The position numbers were made by a program, and so were the translations under genes. Under the pieces are notes generated by a model. The model did not search any database and had not been told where the DNA came from. It saw only the letters and a list, made by a program, of their open reading frames with translations. 53,089 nt of DNA from Mycoplasma sp. ATU-Cv-703 (GTDB lineage: Bacteria > Bacillota_I > Bacilli_A > Mycoplasmatales > Metamycoplasmataceae): assembly GCA_004011965.1 (NCBI GenBank), contig RYZV01000001.1:206620-259708 (forward strand). The letters run 5' to 3'. Positions 30,256-41,317 of the stretch are shown piece after piece. How positions within the stretch are numbered: the first letter of the stretch is position 1; every line of letters starts with the position of its first letter.

Positions 30256-30481
30256 AAGTGATTACTCGCTCGGGTTTAATTAAAACCCACGCGCCTTTCC
30301 GGCGCTCGTAGATCCGCTGGTAAGTAAGCTGGTGTTGGTGGCCAAAACGAGCCACGATTTGCCACGCTGACTGACCGGGATTAAAACTTAACTGACTCTG
30401 GTAATGGTGTGGACTACTCAAACTCACCAAAATTCAAGTACGTGCGTTAGACGTGCTCTCCCAAACAAAGCCTGCGCTCAT
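30230..30481 (-). CDS. Unknown small protein upstream of comEC
   Basis: 83 residues from ATG 30479-30481 with one TGA as Trp; an in-frame GTG at 30533-30535 would add a hydrophobic N-terminus (FLLFGLKSAPWLTLM) like a signal sequence. The C-terminal half (GQSAWQIVARFGHQHQLTYQRIYERRKGAWVLIKPERVI) has a LysM- or SLBB-like rhythm but no clear family. Its position before comEC is where comEA lies in other bacteria, but no helix-hairpin-helix is visible. Overlaps comEC by 26 nt. Confidence 0.5.
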
Positions 30482-30553
30482 AAGAGTTAGCCACGGCGCA
30501 CTCTTGAGCCCAAAAAGCAAAAATTTAGTTCACACCTAGAGGTGGCTAAAAAT

Positions 30554-30892
30554 TTATTTTTTACGCAAATTTTCTAAAATGGCATCAATTTTGATGCCTC
30601 GTTCCAAGGAAGTGTCAAACTTAAAAACTAACTGCGGGACAAGACGGGGGTTAACTTCCCGAGCTAACCTTGAACGTAAAAAGGGCACTGCTTTTTGCAA
30701 GGCTTGCTCGGTTTTAATCTTTTGAGACAAAGTTGTGTAGTGAAGTTCTAAGTGACTAGCGTCGCCCGAGAGCTTAGCACCAGTTAAAGTTATTTTTCTC
30801 AAAAGAGGGCCTTTGGTCTGCTCGTGTAAAATGCGCGCCAAAGCTTGGAAATAAAGACTTTCTTTGCGTTTATGGTTAACACTTAGTGGCAT
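30554..30892 (-). CDS. rbfA: Ribosome-binding factor A
   Basis: 112 residues, slightly short. The KH-like fold pattern is visible: basic helix 1 (NHKRKESLYFQALARILHEQ), ITLTGAKLSGDASHLELHYTTL (the beta strands with the family V..V.vs.D...a.Vyvs pattern), a helix AVPFLRSRLAREVNPRLVPQLVFKFD and a C-terminal helix LERGIKIDAILENL. It acts in late 30S maturation. It starts 1 nt after the infB stop codon, the conserved infB-rbfA order. Confidence 0.9.
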   Translation of the reverse strand: MPLSVNHKRKESLYFQALARILHEQTKGPLLRKITLTGAKLSGDASHLELHYTTLSQKIKTEQALQKAVPFLRSRLAREVNPRLVPQLVFKFDTSLERGIKIDAILENLRKK

Positions 30893-30893
30893 T

Positions 30894-32696
30894 TTAATTC
30901 TCAACTTCAACTTGCTCGTAAGCTTGGATTATGTCCCCAACTTTAATGTCGTTGTAGTTGACTAAGTGAGCTCCGCATTCAAAACCTTTTTCCACTTTAC
31001 GAACTGCGTCTTGACCGCGTTGGAGCGAATCAAGTTCGGTGGTAGCGACAATTTTACCTTCGCGAAGCAGTCGAACTTTGCTCTGAGATTTAATCAAACC
31101 ATCAATCACTTTGCAGCCAGCGATGTTGCCGATTTTGGAAGAGTAGATCACTTTTAGGATTTGCGCTTCACCGGTAACTTTCTCGGTAAACTTTGGCGCC
31201 ATCATCCCTTTCAAAATCGTTTGAACATCCTCCACAATTTGGTAAATAACCGTGTGGGGTCGAATTTCGACTTTCTCTTGGGCTGCGATTTGTTTAATGT
31301 CGTTGGAAGGGCGGATGTTAAAGGAAAAAATCGTCGCTTGCGAAGCTTGAGCGAGCAAAATATCCGACTTGCTAATTTGACCAACAGACGAGCGAACCAC
31401 GTTAACTTTGACTTCTTCGTTTTCAATTTTGCTAAGCGTTTGTTTAATTGCTTGGGCTGAGCCTTGCACGTCAGACTTGATAATCACGTTTAAAACTTTT
31501 ACGCCTTCCTTGACTTGGAGCGGAATTCTTTCCTTTAACTCCTGGGCGCGGTCTTCTTGCCGTTTTTGTTCGGCTAAGTTTTTAGCAAACTTCTCGTCTT
31601 TAAAAGCGAAAAAGCGGTCACCAGCCCGGGGCGAATAGTTCAGTCCGGTAATTAACACTGGCGCGCCAGGCAGGGCCACCTTGAGCGGTTCACCGTTTGG
31701 ATCAAGCATCATTCGAATGCGCCCGTAGTTAAAACCAGCGACAACAAAGTCGCCTTTGTGGAGCGAACCATTTTGCACGATTAAAGTCGCAATGGTGCCG
31801 CGTCCTTTGTCAACTTTAGATTCGATAACTGTCCCAAGCGCAAACCGATCAGGGTTAGCTTTTAACTCCAACATTTCGGCTTGCAAACTAATCGCTTTAA
31901 AAAGTTCTTCAATTCCGTCGCCAGTTAATCCTGAACCGTAAACAAACTGAACATCACCACCCCAATCCTCGGCCGTAATGTGTTCTTTCGATAGTTCGCG
32001 TTTAACTTTTTCCAGGTCAACGCCGGGTTTGTCAATTTTATTGACAAAGACGATAATAGCCACTTTAGCAGCGCGAGCGTGGTCAATCGCTTCCCTAGTT
32101 TGGGGCATCACTCCGTCATCAGCCGCAACGACTAAAACCACAATGTCAGTTACTTTCGCTCCCCGGGCACGCATGGCCGTGAAAGCCTCGTGACCAGGCG
32201 TATCAATAAAAGTAATTTTTTGACCTTGGTAATCAACTTGGTAAGCACCGATGTGTTGGGTGATGCCGCCCGCTTCGCTGGCGGTAACTTGGGTGTGACG
32301 AATTTTATCAAGCAAAGTAGTTTTCCCGTGGTCAACGTGGCCCATGATGACAACGATTGGTGGTCGCGGTTTGAGGTCCTTGGGATCGTCTTTAATTTCC
32401 AGAACTTCCATGAAGTTAGAGGCTGTAACTTGCTCTTGCTTACTAAAATCGTAGCCGTACTCTAAGCACAGTTCAGCAATTTGCTCTTCGGTCAACATGT
32501 GGTTAATGTTGTAAAGTTTGCCGAGTTTGAAGTAGTGATTAATGATTTGGTTGGGCGATTTGCCGATTTTGGCCGCAAATTCACCAATTGTGAGCGGGCT
32601 GGTAAAAGTAAAAACGCCGTCTTTAAGTTCAATATCGACGGTTTTGAACTGGGTTCGAATTTCTTCGACATTTGACCTACGTTTGTCCTTTTTCAC
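30894..32696 (-). CDS. infB: Translation initiation factor IF-2
   Basis: 600 residues, complete, no internal TGA. Short N-terminal region typical of mollicutes with the IF2_N motif ([26 protein letters not shown]). G domain: GHVDHGKT (G1), [10 protein letters not shown] (G2), DTPGHEAF (G3), NKIDKP (G4), SGLTGDGI (G5). Domains II-IV follow, ending [19 protein letters not shown]. It brings initiator tRNA to the ribosome. Overlaps rnpM by 20 nt. Confidence 0.97.
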   Translation of the reverse strand: MKKDKRRSNVEEIRTQFKTVDIELKDGVFTFTSPLTIGEFAAKIGKSPNQIINHYFKLGKLYNINHMLTEEQIAELCLEYGYDFSKQEQVTASNFMEVLEIKDDPKDLKPRPPIVVIMGHVDHGKTTLLDKIRHTQVTASEAGGITQHIGAYQVDYQGQKITFIDTPGHEAFTAMRARGAKVTDIVVLVVAADDGVMPQTREAIDHARAAKVAIIVFVNKIDKPGVDLEKVKRELSKEHITAEDWGGDVQFVYGSGLTGDGIEELFKAISLQAEMLELKANPDRFALGTVIESKVDKGRGTIATLIVQNGSLHKGDFVVAGFNYGRIRMMLDPNGEPLKVALPGAPVLITGLNYSPRAGDRFFAFKDEKFAKNLAEQKRQEDRAQELKERIPLQVKEGVKVLNVIIKSDVQGSAQAIKQTLSKIENEEVKVNVVRSSVGQISKSDILLAQASQATIFSFNIRPSNDIKQIAAQEKVEIRPHTVIYQIVEDVQTILKGMMAPKFTEKVTGEAQILKVIYSSKIGNIAGCKVIDGLIKSQSKVRLLREGKIVATTELDSLQRGQDAVRKVEKGFECGAHLVNYNDIKVGDIIQAYEQVEVEN

Positions 32697-32961
32697 TTTC
32701 CCCTCCTTTTAAAATGGTGAGCAGTTCCTGGTAAACAGCCGCTGAAACGTTTTGACGAAACGCTTTGTGGAGCAGTTTTTTTTGCCAAATTTTGGTTGGA
32801 TCGCCAGCATTCTTAGCAAAGTAGACCCCTCGACCAGGTAAATACGAGTTGACTAAAATGCTTTGGTCGGGCAAACGAACTACCCTTATTAAAGCATTTT
32901 TTGGGAGGATTTGGTAGGTCAAGTAGCAGCGGCGAAAAATCTCTTTATTGGTCTTTGTCAT
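32677..32961 (-). CDS. rnpM: YlxR/RnpM family RNA-binding protein
   Basis: 94 residues. The family pattern: RRCYLTYQILPKNALIRVVRL (cf. RkCi.......k.eLiRvV) and LPGRGVYFAKNA (cf. GRGaYvc). In Bacillus the homologue RnpM binds and inhibits RNase P. Start chosen at ATG 32959-32961, which overlaps the nusA end by 17 nt. YlxQ, which usually follows, is absent and infB comes directly after. Confidence 0.9.
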   Translation of the reverse strand: MTKTNKEIFRRCYLTYQILPKNALIRVVRLPDQSILVNSYLPGRGVYFAKNAGDPTKIWQKKLLHKAFRQNVSAAVYQELLTILKGGESEKGQT

Positions 32962-34360
32962 GGTCCTTGGACGGGTTAAAACCGAAGTCCTGGTCAAACT
33001 CAGCTTCCATTTTTTTGAGTTCTTCGTCCGTGAAGTTGGTTTCTAAATCGGCTGAGAAATTGCGCACTGGCTGCTCTTCTTCATCGCTTTGCTCGGTTAT
33101 GTCCTCTTGGAAAGACCGAATTTGGTCGTCAATCTCCGTAAAGTCAATTCGTGGGGAGCGATGATTTGAACGCCGGTAATCAAACGATTCGCTCGGTAAA
33201 CGACCAGTGCGACTAACGCGGTGTAAATCATTTTCGCTCAGCGTACCATTTCAAACAAAGGAAATGTTTTGCTCGCGTGCCTGCTCAAGCGACAAAATGT
33301 CTATGTTAACTTTGGTCAGTTCAACCGCTAAACGCACGTTGGCACCTTGCCGACCGATCGCCAAAGTTTGGTGAACTTGGGGAGTAATGGCAATTTTTGT
33401 GTTAGGCACATTTCGTCCGTACTGGTCAACTTTGTTTTGCACAGCGATAATTTTGGCTGGTTCAAGTGCGTGAGCCACGAACTTGTCAATGTCGCTTGAG
33501 TAGTTGATAATGTCAATTTTTTCGCCCTCTAGTTTGCTAACGATGGCGCTAATGCGCGTTCCTTCGGGTCCGATAACCGCTCCGACGGGGTCAACGTTAG
33601 GGTCAGACGAGCGAACCGCCACTTTGGAGCGTTCGCCGGGAATACGAGCTAAAGCGACAATTTCAACTACTCCGTCAGCAATTTCGGGCACCTCAGATTG
33701 CAAAATTTGGCGAACCATTTCTTTTGACCCGTTAGAAACTACGATTTGTGATTCGCGCGCTTCGCGCTTAACTTCTTCCACGAAAACTTTAATTCTCTCG
33801 CCGATTGAAAGAGGGATTTTTAAGTTGCGAAGCGAAGTAGGCATGTAAGCGTTAGTGCCTTCGGAAAGACTGAGAACTGCGTCGCCTTTACGACTAATTG
33901 AGACCACCGTGGCGTCCACGGTTTGTCCGACTAAATCTTTGTGGCGGTCAAAGATGTTTTGCTTTTTACGCTCGCGGAAAGTTTGGGTTAGCAGTTGTTT
34001 AATTTGATTAGCAAACTGTTGAAAACTAACTTGAAGGGAGATTTCCTGTCCGACTTTAATGTTCTTATCAATTTTAAGCGCCTCGGTTAATCCAATTTCG
34101 ATCGCTTGGTTACGCGGATCAAAATCTTCGTCCTCAACTACTAAAACGCTGTGGTTGAGCAGTTGAAAAAGGTTTTTTTCCGGATCAATGTTTAACTCTA
34201 AACGGGCATCGGGGTCATAACGAGTGTGAAAAGTGCGAATAATCGTCTCCCGAATAATTGTGAAAATTTCGTCTTTTTCAATCAAGTTATTTTTAGAAAT
34301 TAAATCAATCGCAGCAAAAAACTGCTCCTGATCAAAAACTGATTTATTTTTACGGATCAT
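32945..34360 (-). CDS. nusA: Transcription termination/antitermination protein NusA
   Basis: 471 residues, one TGA as Trp. N-terminal domain (ETIIRTFHTRYDPDARLELNID), S1 domain (GQTVDATVVSISRKGDAVLSL), then KH1 and KH2 with RIPGERSKVAVRSSDPNVDPVGAVIGPEGTRI and LAIGRQGANVRLAVELT. A C-terminal extension of about 100 residues is strongly acidic (EDITEQSDEEEQ...DETNFTDEEL). It binds RNA polymerase and nascent RNA. AAAGGAGAG precedes ATG 34358-34360. Confidence 0.96.
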
Positions 34361-34370
34361 AAACTCTCCT

Positions 34371-34592
34371 TTAATTACTTGCGCTCGCCGAAAACACATC
34401 CAAAATGTAAGAACTTGCACCGGCATCGATTTCGTCAAGGTAATCGGAAATTTGGCGGGACAAACTCTTAATTTGACTAAGACTAGTCAAACTGGTACTT
34501 ACTCGCAAATAAAGTTGCTGGCCTTCTTTTTCCCAGTCAGCACTGGTAATTTGAGCAAAACGTCCTCGTAGTCGCTTCTCAACTGATAGCAT
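34371..34592 (-). CDS. rimP: RimP-like protein, N-terminal domain only
   Basis: 73 residues. It keeps the N-terminal RimP pattern (QLYLRVSTS..., IKSLSRQISDYLDEIDAG, then YILDVFSAS in place of YxLEVSSPG) and stops where the C-terminal SH3-like domain should begin. RimP is normally about 150 residues. The position before nusA supports the call. Start at ATG 34590-34592 with GGGGGAG upstream. It ends 10 nt before nusA. Confidence 0.7.
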   Translation of the reverse strand: MLSVEKRLRGRFAQITSADWEKEGQQLYLRVSTSLTSLSQIKSLSRQISDYLDEIDAGASSYILDVFSASASN

Positions 34593-34614
34593 TATTATCT
34601 CCCCCAAACAAGAT

Positions 34615-34663
34615 GAGTTGCCGGAGGGCAACTCAATAATATTCAGTTGACGCCGAAATTATA
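34615..34663 (-). promoter_or_regulatory. Promoter and leader hairpin of the rimP-nusA-rnpM-infB-rbfA operon
   Basis: Extended -10 TGTTATAAT (TATAAT at 34658-34663) just past the polC stop codon. The leader then forms a perfect 8-bp hairpin GAGTTGCC/GGCAACTC (34615-34634) ahead of the rimP ribosome binding site. The hairpin has no U-tract on this strand, so it is more likely a leader element than a terminator. Confidence 0.55.
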
Positions 34664-34666
34664 ACA

Positions 34667-37600
34667 CTATTTGAAAAAATCAAACGCTATTTGGTTAGTT
34701 TCGTAAAGTTGATTTAAAACGTCTAACTCGGCTAGTTTATTGAGCGTTGTACGGTTAATTAAAGTTCGCTCATAAAGGTCTTCGTGGGAAGTAAACCAGC
34801 GTTTTTGACGCTCTTCTACGATTGAATTAGCCGCGTTAATCCCAAGTCCGTCTATCGCCACAAACGGCGCGATCAAAGCCCGGCTGGCTTGGTCAATGAC
34901 TCAAGTGGTCGCCTCTGAACGTTTTAGGTCAACATTTAAAAACTTGATTTTGCGCGCGTAAGCTTCGTTAGCAATTTCCAAAATCGGAATTAGTGCCTGC
35001 TCTTTGTTGCTTAGCTCGGCTGCACCGCGTTTGTAGCGACCTTTAATTAAATCTTGAAGACGTTCTTCAACTAACTGTTTTCCGCCGATTAAAGTTGTCA
35101 GTTCGGTCACGTCGGCTCGGGTGGAAAAGTAAGTGGCGTAGTAAGCGAGCGGATGGTAGAGTTTAAACCAAGCGATTCGCCACGCCATGATTACGTAAGC
35201 TGTAGCGTGGGCCTTGGGAAAAATGTACTTAATCTTTTTGAGTGAATCAATGTACCAAGCCGGCACCTTGTGCTTAGTCAACAGTTTTTCCTGGTGCTCG
35301 CTAATTGAGTGACCTTTGCGCACTTGTTCCATGATGGTGAAAGCGGTGGACTCGTCAATTTGCTGAGCAATTAAGTAGTTCATAATGTCGTCCCGGCAAG
35401 AAACAAGGTCGTGAAGTTTGAGTCCCTGGTTTTTAATTAATTGTTCGGCGTTATTAGTTCAAACATCGGTTCCGTGCGAAAGTCCTGAAATTGAAATTAA
35501 GTCGCCAAAACTTTTGACTTGCACGCTTTTCAGCATCGAACGAACAAACTTAGTTCCAAACTCAGGAATTCCTAGCGCGCCAGTTGTTTCGCCGTTAATT
35601 TGTTCCGGACTAACTCCTAATTCTTGGGGTGAAGAAAATAAGTTTAAAACCCGCGGGTCAGACATCGGAATTGTGCTTGCTAAAACGCCAGTCAACTTTT
35701 CTAAATTCCGGATCGCCGTCGGATCATCGTGACCAAGTAAATCTAGCTTAACCACGTTGTCATGAATGGCGTGAAAATCAAAGTGGGTCGTCAGTCAAGC
35801 CGCCCCGGCATCGTTAGCCGGGTAGTTAACCGGGGTGAAATCTTCAACCACGTGGTCTTGGGGGATGACAATAATTCCGCCCGGGTGTTGCCCGGTTGTG
35901 CGTTTAGTACCGGCCACGCGCTGAACTAAAAAACGACGGAACATTTCTGAAATATCGTGTTTTTTTTCTTCTTCCCAGTTTTTGACAAAACCAAAAGCGG
36001 TTCGTTCGGCCACAGTCGAAATGGTGCCGGCGCGAAAACAATGCTTAGCGCCAAAAAGTTGCCGCACTTGGTCGTGAACAGCGCCCTGGTATTCGCCCGA
36101 AAAGTTAAGGTCAATGTCTGGAACTTTATCGCCGCTAAAACCTAAAAAAGTTTCAAAAGGAATGTTTTGGCCTTCGCGCGCCATTGGATGAGCGCAAGTC
36201 GGGCAATTTTTAGGCGGTAAGTCGTAACCAGAGTTAAGGTTAGTATCGTTAACAAACTCGCTAGTTTGGCAAGTTTTGCAAAGGTAGTGAGGGATTAAGG
36301 GGTTAACTTCGGTAATTTTAGCTAAAGTGGCCACTAGCGAAGAGCCAACCGAACCGCGCGAACCAACTAAGTAACCGTCTTTAAGCGATTGATTGACAAG
36401 CAAGTGGGAGATTCAGTAAATGACTGAGTAGCCGTACTTTTGAATCGGTTCAAACTCTTTTTTCAAACGATCGGCGACAATTTTAGGCAAATTCTGTCCG
36501 TAAATTTGGCGGGCATTGTGGTCAACTAGTTGGAGCAATTTTTCGTGCGCCTGGTCTAATGCGGGCGGATAAAGGCGGTCTTTAATGACAACTATTTTGT
36601 CAATTTGATCGGCAATTTTTTGACTGTTAAGCACGACGATTTGTTCAATTAAACGGCTATCCTCTAAGAAAGCAAACGCTTTTTTCATTTGCCGAGTAGT
36701 GCGGAAATAGAGCTCGGGAATCGGAGCGTCGTTTTTAAGGTAGCGGTAAAGCGGGTGTCGTTCGCCGCCGAGTCCTTTGGAATAGATGTAAACTTGGTAA
36801 AAAACTTGGTCTTGGGGACGAAGGTAACGTACATCTCCGCTCGCAACAACTAGTTTGTTTTGCTGGCGCGCCTCGTCTACGAGCATTTTTAACATCTGTT
36901 CAAGTTGTTCCCGCGATAAGTCATCGCCGATTAGATGGGCAAAGTTTTCCGGTGGTTGACACTCAATGTAGTCGTAACGGCTAATTTCGCGGCGGATTTC
37001 TTCGGTCGTATCGCGCAACATTTTGTTAACTAGGTGGGAATGAAGACCGCCCGAGCCGACTAGTAAGTTTGGTAAATTGGTTAAGTCGCTCCAAAAAAGT
37101 TTCGGTGTTTTTCAATACTGTTTAGTGTGCGAAAGCGAAATCAACTCGAACAAATCACGCAGTCCGCGCTGGTTTTTGACTAAAAGCGTCACTTCGTAAG
37201 CAAATGCTTTTTCCCACAGACTTTGGTGACGGTAGTCAGCTAAATCTTTGAGAGTGATAATTTTTTGACTCTCTAAAATCCGAAGTGCTACAAGTCAAGC
37301 ATTAGCTAAAACGTTCGCGTCGTAATCGGCGCGGTGAGCTGCGCCGCGGTTGTAAGCAATTCCTAAACGTCGAACAAAATTTTCTAAGCGGTACTTTTTG
37401 CTTTTAGGATCTACGATTCGCGCTACTATTAACGTGTCAATGATGGGATTAGTCAAAGGTGGCAAGCCAAAATGGGCGACTTTTTCGGCCAAAAAAGCCC
37501 AGTCAAAGTTAGCGTTGTGAGCAACTAAAACGGCTTTGCCAAGGTAGTCAATAATTTGTTTAAGACCTTCAACTTGGGAACAGGCTCTGCTCACGTGCTC

Positions 37601-38965
37601 GTCAGTAATGCCAGTTAAACGAGTAATTTGAGCATTAATTGACCGACTGGGTTTAATGAAAAATTGCTTGTGGTCGGTGATTTTTCCGTCGACAATCTTA
37701 ACTGCTCCAAATTCAATGATTTCGTCTAAAATGGGCGAAAGACCAGTTGTTTCCAAGTCAAAAACTACGTACTCTAAAGCGGTAAGTTTGTGGTCTGAGG
37801 CGCCGTTTTTGACCGTCCCGGGATCTTCGTCAATCACTTGGAAAGTTGCTCCGTATATAGCTTTGAGTGGGGTGTTTTTGCTGGCGTTATAAAAATCGGG
37901 AAAAGCTTGGACTGAGTTTAAGTCGGTAATCGCCACGGCCAAATGCTGGTTTTGTAAAGCGTGTTCTACGATTTGCTTGGGACTTAAAATTCCATCCATG
38001 GTTGACATTTGAGTTCGAAGCGAAAGTTCAACTCGGCGGTTGGGAGCATCGTCTAAATCGCTTTCCAGCGGCGATTTAACGGGCGTGATTTTATTAGCCA
38101 TGATGACCATGATCCGTTTATAGTTGTCAAATTGGTAAGCCCCTTGCACGCTAACTCAACGGTTAAGTCAAGTTTGTTTTTGAAAAGTTTGCCGTTCTTG
38201 GTCGGTTCGAAGAAATTTTTTGACCATGATTGCTTCCTGGTAATCGCTAACGCCAATTTCGACAACGCTAAGGTTAGTTTTGGCGCTGTGCCGGAAATTA
38301 ACTTCAAAGATCTGGCCTTGAATTTCAACTTGCGATTGGGGTGCATCTTTTAAGTCGCTAATTTGGCAAGCGTAATACCCCCGTCTTGAACGATTAGTTG
38401 GTGCCAGAGAGGCGCTGGGTTGGCGCTGGTAATCTTTCCAAGCTTGGCTGACTAATTTGAGATGGTCGCGTTTTTCTTGACTCAGCAAATCTCCCTGGGG
38501 TTCGTGGTAAGTTAGTTTAAACGTCAAATTCTCAAAACCAAACCGGCGAAGTTGATCGGTAATTTTGTTTTGGAGCAAAACGCAGTCCTGGTAAATTTTT
38601 TCGCTGACCAAATTCAAATAAAGTTCCTGGTCATTCAGTTTCATTGATTCGTGGTAAATCAGCACGGCCAACTTAGGTTGGCTAAGCAAATCACCCACGA
38701 TTCAACGTAAATATTGTTTGAGCGTTAAAAGGTCGTACTGGCAAGTTTTGACGCGAAAATTTAACTCGGTCGAGTGGGGAAAGTTGTGACTTAAGCAGTC
38801 GTAAAAACTGATTAGTTCGTCAAGCGGAACAATCGTATTAGTTTGAAGAGAGATTTTAAAAACTTTTTGCTCCGAAAGTCGGGCACCTAAAACCCGCGCG
38901 TTTTCAAAGCTAGGCGAAGGTTGAAAGTAAATTTTTTGGGCGAGTTTAGAAAAAGCTGGGTCCAT
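34667..38965 (-). CDS. polC: DNA polymerase III subunit alpha, PolC type
   Basis: 1432 residues, many TGA codons as Trp, full PolC length. Order: N-terminal domains with an OB fold (about 230-300); a PHP region (about 305-380) interrupted by the 3'-5' exonuclease ([27 protein letters not shown], about 397-560); a zinc ribbon CKTCQT...CPTCAHP (about 895-925); the polymerase core with [16 protein letters not shown]; and a C-terminal helix-hairpin-helix ([11 protein letters not shown]). The first PHP metal motifs are lost: [11 protein letters not shown] for HLHTxMSxMD, and TDLN for TDHG. It is the replicative polymerase. It follows cdsA by 6 nt. Confidence 0.97.
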
Positions 38966-38971
38966 ATTGTC

Positions 38972-39883
38972 CTAGGTTAGCATGAAAATAACGATCACGA
39001 AAAAAAGCGTGACGGAAATGGCGTCAATGCGGTCAAATATACCGCCGTGCATTGGTAAAAGATTGGAAAAATCTTTTAGTTTGAGCGAGCGTTTGAGCGC
39101 CGAAAAAAACAAGTCGCCGAGCTGGGCAATGACGGGAACAATCAGAGCCATCATAATTGAAAACCAAACTTGGTGCTCAGAGGCAACTGGTCAAATGTGG
39201 CAAAAATAGCCGACTATCCCGGTAAAAAGACTAGCCACGACTCACGAACAGACCGCTCCAGCCCAAGTTTTTTGCGGCGAAATGGTCGGGGCTAATTTTT
39301 TACCTCCAAACCATTTTTGCCCAAACCAAGTTCCTCCTAAATACCCGAAGGTATCGCTCACAACTGCGATCGAGACTACAAAGACCAATTTGTCTCAAGC
39401 GTAAATGTTAAGCACTCAAGCGCCCTTAATAATCAAGAGCACCATGTAACTAATCCCGAGTAAAAAAAGCGATAAAACCGGAAGCGTTTTAAGTTGGAGT
39501 TGTCTTTGAGCGCACAGTCAAAAAACTAGCAGCGCGAAAATGGGCACTAACCAAGTTTGTCAGGAAAAGCTGATTTTGAGATTGTCAAGTAAATTTGAGT
39601 AGTTTGACCCTAATCTTAACGTGTGCTCAAATTCCCAGTAGGGCAATAGCACGCCGGGCAACACAAGCGAAAGGGCAAAAACAATCGCCACCCAAGACTT
39701 TCTGATGAAGGCAAAAGTTAACTCGTAAACTCCCAAGACGCCCAGTAAAACGTAAGCGATTAGGCCGATCAAACGACCCGGGTAATTTCCGTAATAAGTG
39801 AGTGCAAAAACCGGGATTACCAAGGCTAAAATTAACAGCGCAAAAACTGTTCTTTTAACTAGGTTGGTGTTTAAAAATCGCAC
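38972..39883 (-). CDS. cdsA: Phosphatidate cytidylyltransferase
   Basis: 303 residues, many TGA codons as Trp. Multiple membrane helices; [33 protein letters not shown] and the C-terminal CdsA signature [28 protein letters not shown]. It makes CDP-diacylglycerol for phospholipid synthesis, linking to PlsX. Start GTG 39881-39883, only 6 nt after TATAAT (39890-39895), so the mRNA is likely leaderless. Confidence 0.94.
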
Positions 39884-39889
39884 TCTCGC

Positions 39890-39895
39890 ATTATA
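39890..39895 (-). promoter_or_regulatory. -10 element of cdsA-polC
   Basis: TATAAT on the minus strand 6 nt before the cdsA GTG. It lies between the frr stop and cdsA and fixes the GTG as the start. Confidence 0.5.
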
Positions 39896-39907
39896 AATTT
39901 AAACTAG

Positions 39908-40459
39908 TTAAATCGTCACGAGTTCTTGCTCTTTTTGCTCGGTGAGTGCTCCGATGGTTTGGATAGACTGGTCAATCAACTTTTGAACTTGCTCTAAGTT
40001 GTACTTAACTTCGTCTTCGCTGACATTTTCGTCACTTTTAATCAACTTATTAAATTTTTGACGAACCGCTCGCACTCCTATCCGGGCCTTTTCGGTGTAT
40101 TCGTCAACTTGCTTGACTAGTTCCTTGCGGCGTTCAGCGGTTAAAGGCGGGATTAAAATCCGAATTTGGTGACCTTCGTTATTGGCGTTAAAACCAAGGC
40201 GAGCTGAGTTAATCGCGCTGACCATCTCCTTAATAATTGCTTGGTCAAAAGGTTTAATCAAAATTTGCTGCGTTTCGGGCATGGTTATCGCGGCTAATTG
40301 CGTCAGTGGCAAACGCTCGCCGTAATAAAGAACTCGCACCTGGTCAAATAACTTGGGGTTAGCTTTACCGGCGCTAATTTTAGCGATGCTCATTTCGTAG
40401 TGTTCTAAAACTTTTTTGATTTCGCTTTCCGCGCTTTGTAATAATGCTTGTATATCCAT
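39908..40459 (-). CDS. frr: Ribosome recycling factor
   Basis: 183 residues, normal length, with the RRF helical-bundle motifs ISAGKANPKLFDQVRVLYYGERLPLTQLAAITMPE and LIPPLTAERRKELVKQVDEYTEKARIGVRAVR. It splits post-termination ribosomes with EF-G. Start ATG 40457-40459, 5 nt after AAGGAG; a GTG one codon earlier is less well placed. Follows pyrH by 9 nt. Confidence 0.96.
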   Translation of the reverse strand: MDIQALLQSAESEIKKVLEHYEMSIAKISAGKANPKLFDQVRVLYYGERLPLTQLAAITMPETQQILIKPFDQAIIKEMVSAINSARLGFNANNEGHQIRILIPPLTAERRKELVKQVDEYTEKARIGVRAVRQKFNKLIKSDENVSEDEVKYNLEQVQKLIDQSIQTIGALTEQKEQELVTI

Positions 40460-40468
40460 CACATCTCC

Positions 40469-41179
40469 TTACTCAACAATTAGCGTGCTAACCATTTTGC
40501 CCTCGGTTACTTTAATTAACGAATCGGGTTGGGTGATGTCAAAAACAATCACTTTAATGTGGTTATCGCGTGCCATAGCCGCCGCAGTAGCATCCATCAC
40601 TTTCAAACCTTTGTTAATTATTTCTGCGTAAGTTATCGTTTCAAAACGTCGCGCGTCTTGGTTAACTTTCGGATCCGAGTCATAAACTCCGTCCACGCCA
40701 TTTTTGCCCATCAAGATTGTGTCAGCTTGCAGTTCGCTCGCAACTAGTGCCGCTGCGGTGTCAGTTGTAAAAAACGGTCGACCAGTACCGCCGACAAAAA
40801 TTAGTACTTCGCCACTTTTGAGCGCGTTAACAGCTTTCTCGTTAATGTAGTTCTCAGCCACCCGGGCGTCAACAGCGATCGAAGACTGGATGCGAGTAGG
40901 TACTTTGGCCTGCTGAAAAGCCGACTGAAGCGCTAAACCGTTCATGACTGTCGCCAGCATTCCGATGTAATCCGCTCGGTTGCGAGGAATGCCGTGTTTT
41001 TCAGCCGCGGCTCCGCGTCAGAAGTTACCTCCACCAACTACGATCCCAACCTCAATTTTACGGTCAATAATCTTTTTAATTTGACCCACGATCTTTTCAA
41101 CAATGTCGTTATCAATCGCCAAATCTTTGCTTTTGTTAGCTAAACTTTCCCCGGATAACTTAATGATAATTCTGCGCAT
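40469..41179 (-). CDS. pyrH: Uridylate kinase
   Basis: 236 residues, one TGA as Trp. Amino-acid-kinase fold with IIIKLSGESLANKS at the start, VGGGNFWRG (ATP site), GMLATVMNGLALQSAF, FVGGTGRPFFTTDTAAALVASEL and KNGVDGVYDSDPK. It phosphorylates UMP to UDP. TATAAT at 41192-41197 lies 12 nt before the ATG. Confidence 0.96.
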
Positions 41180-41191
41180 AACTTTTTAGAA

Positions 41192-41197
41192 ATTATA
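41192..41197 (-). promoter_or_regulatory. -10 element of pyrH-frr
   Basis: TATAAT on the minus strand 12 nt upstream of the pyrH ATG. The remaining sequence to 41317 is non-coding and must also hold the promoter of the plus-strand lipase gene, perhaps TAAAAT near 41274. Confidence 0.5.
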
Positions 41198-41317
41198 CTC
41201 CAGCATGACCACGTTTAGGCGGTTTAATCTAGTCCGCCTTTACCCGGTCCAAATTTGAATTAGTCCATTTTAGGTAAAATTAACTAATCAATTAATCAAT
41301 TTCCAAGGGAGGGAAAT

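Noticed and set aside
34615..34634. Hairpin after polC as a transcription terminator
   Set aside because: No U-tract follows on the minus strand and the -10 of the rimP operon lies just upstream, so it belongs to the leader of that operon.
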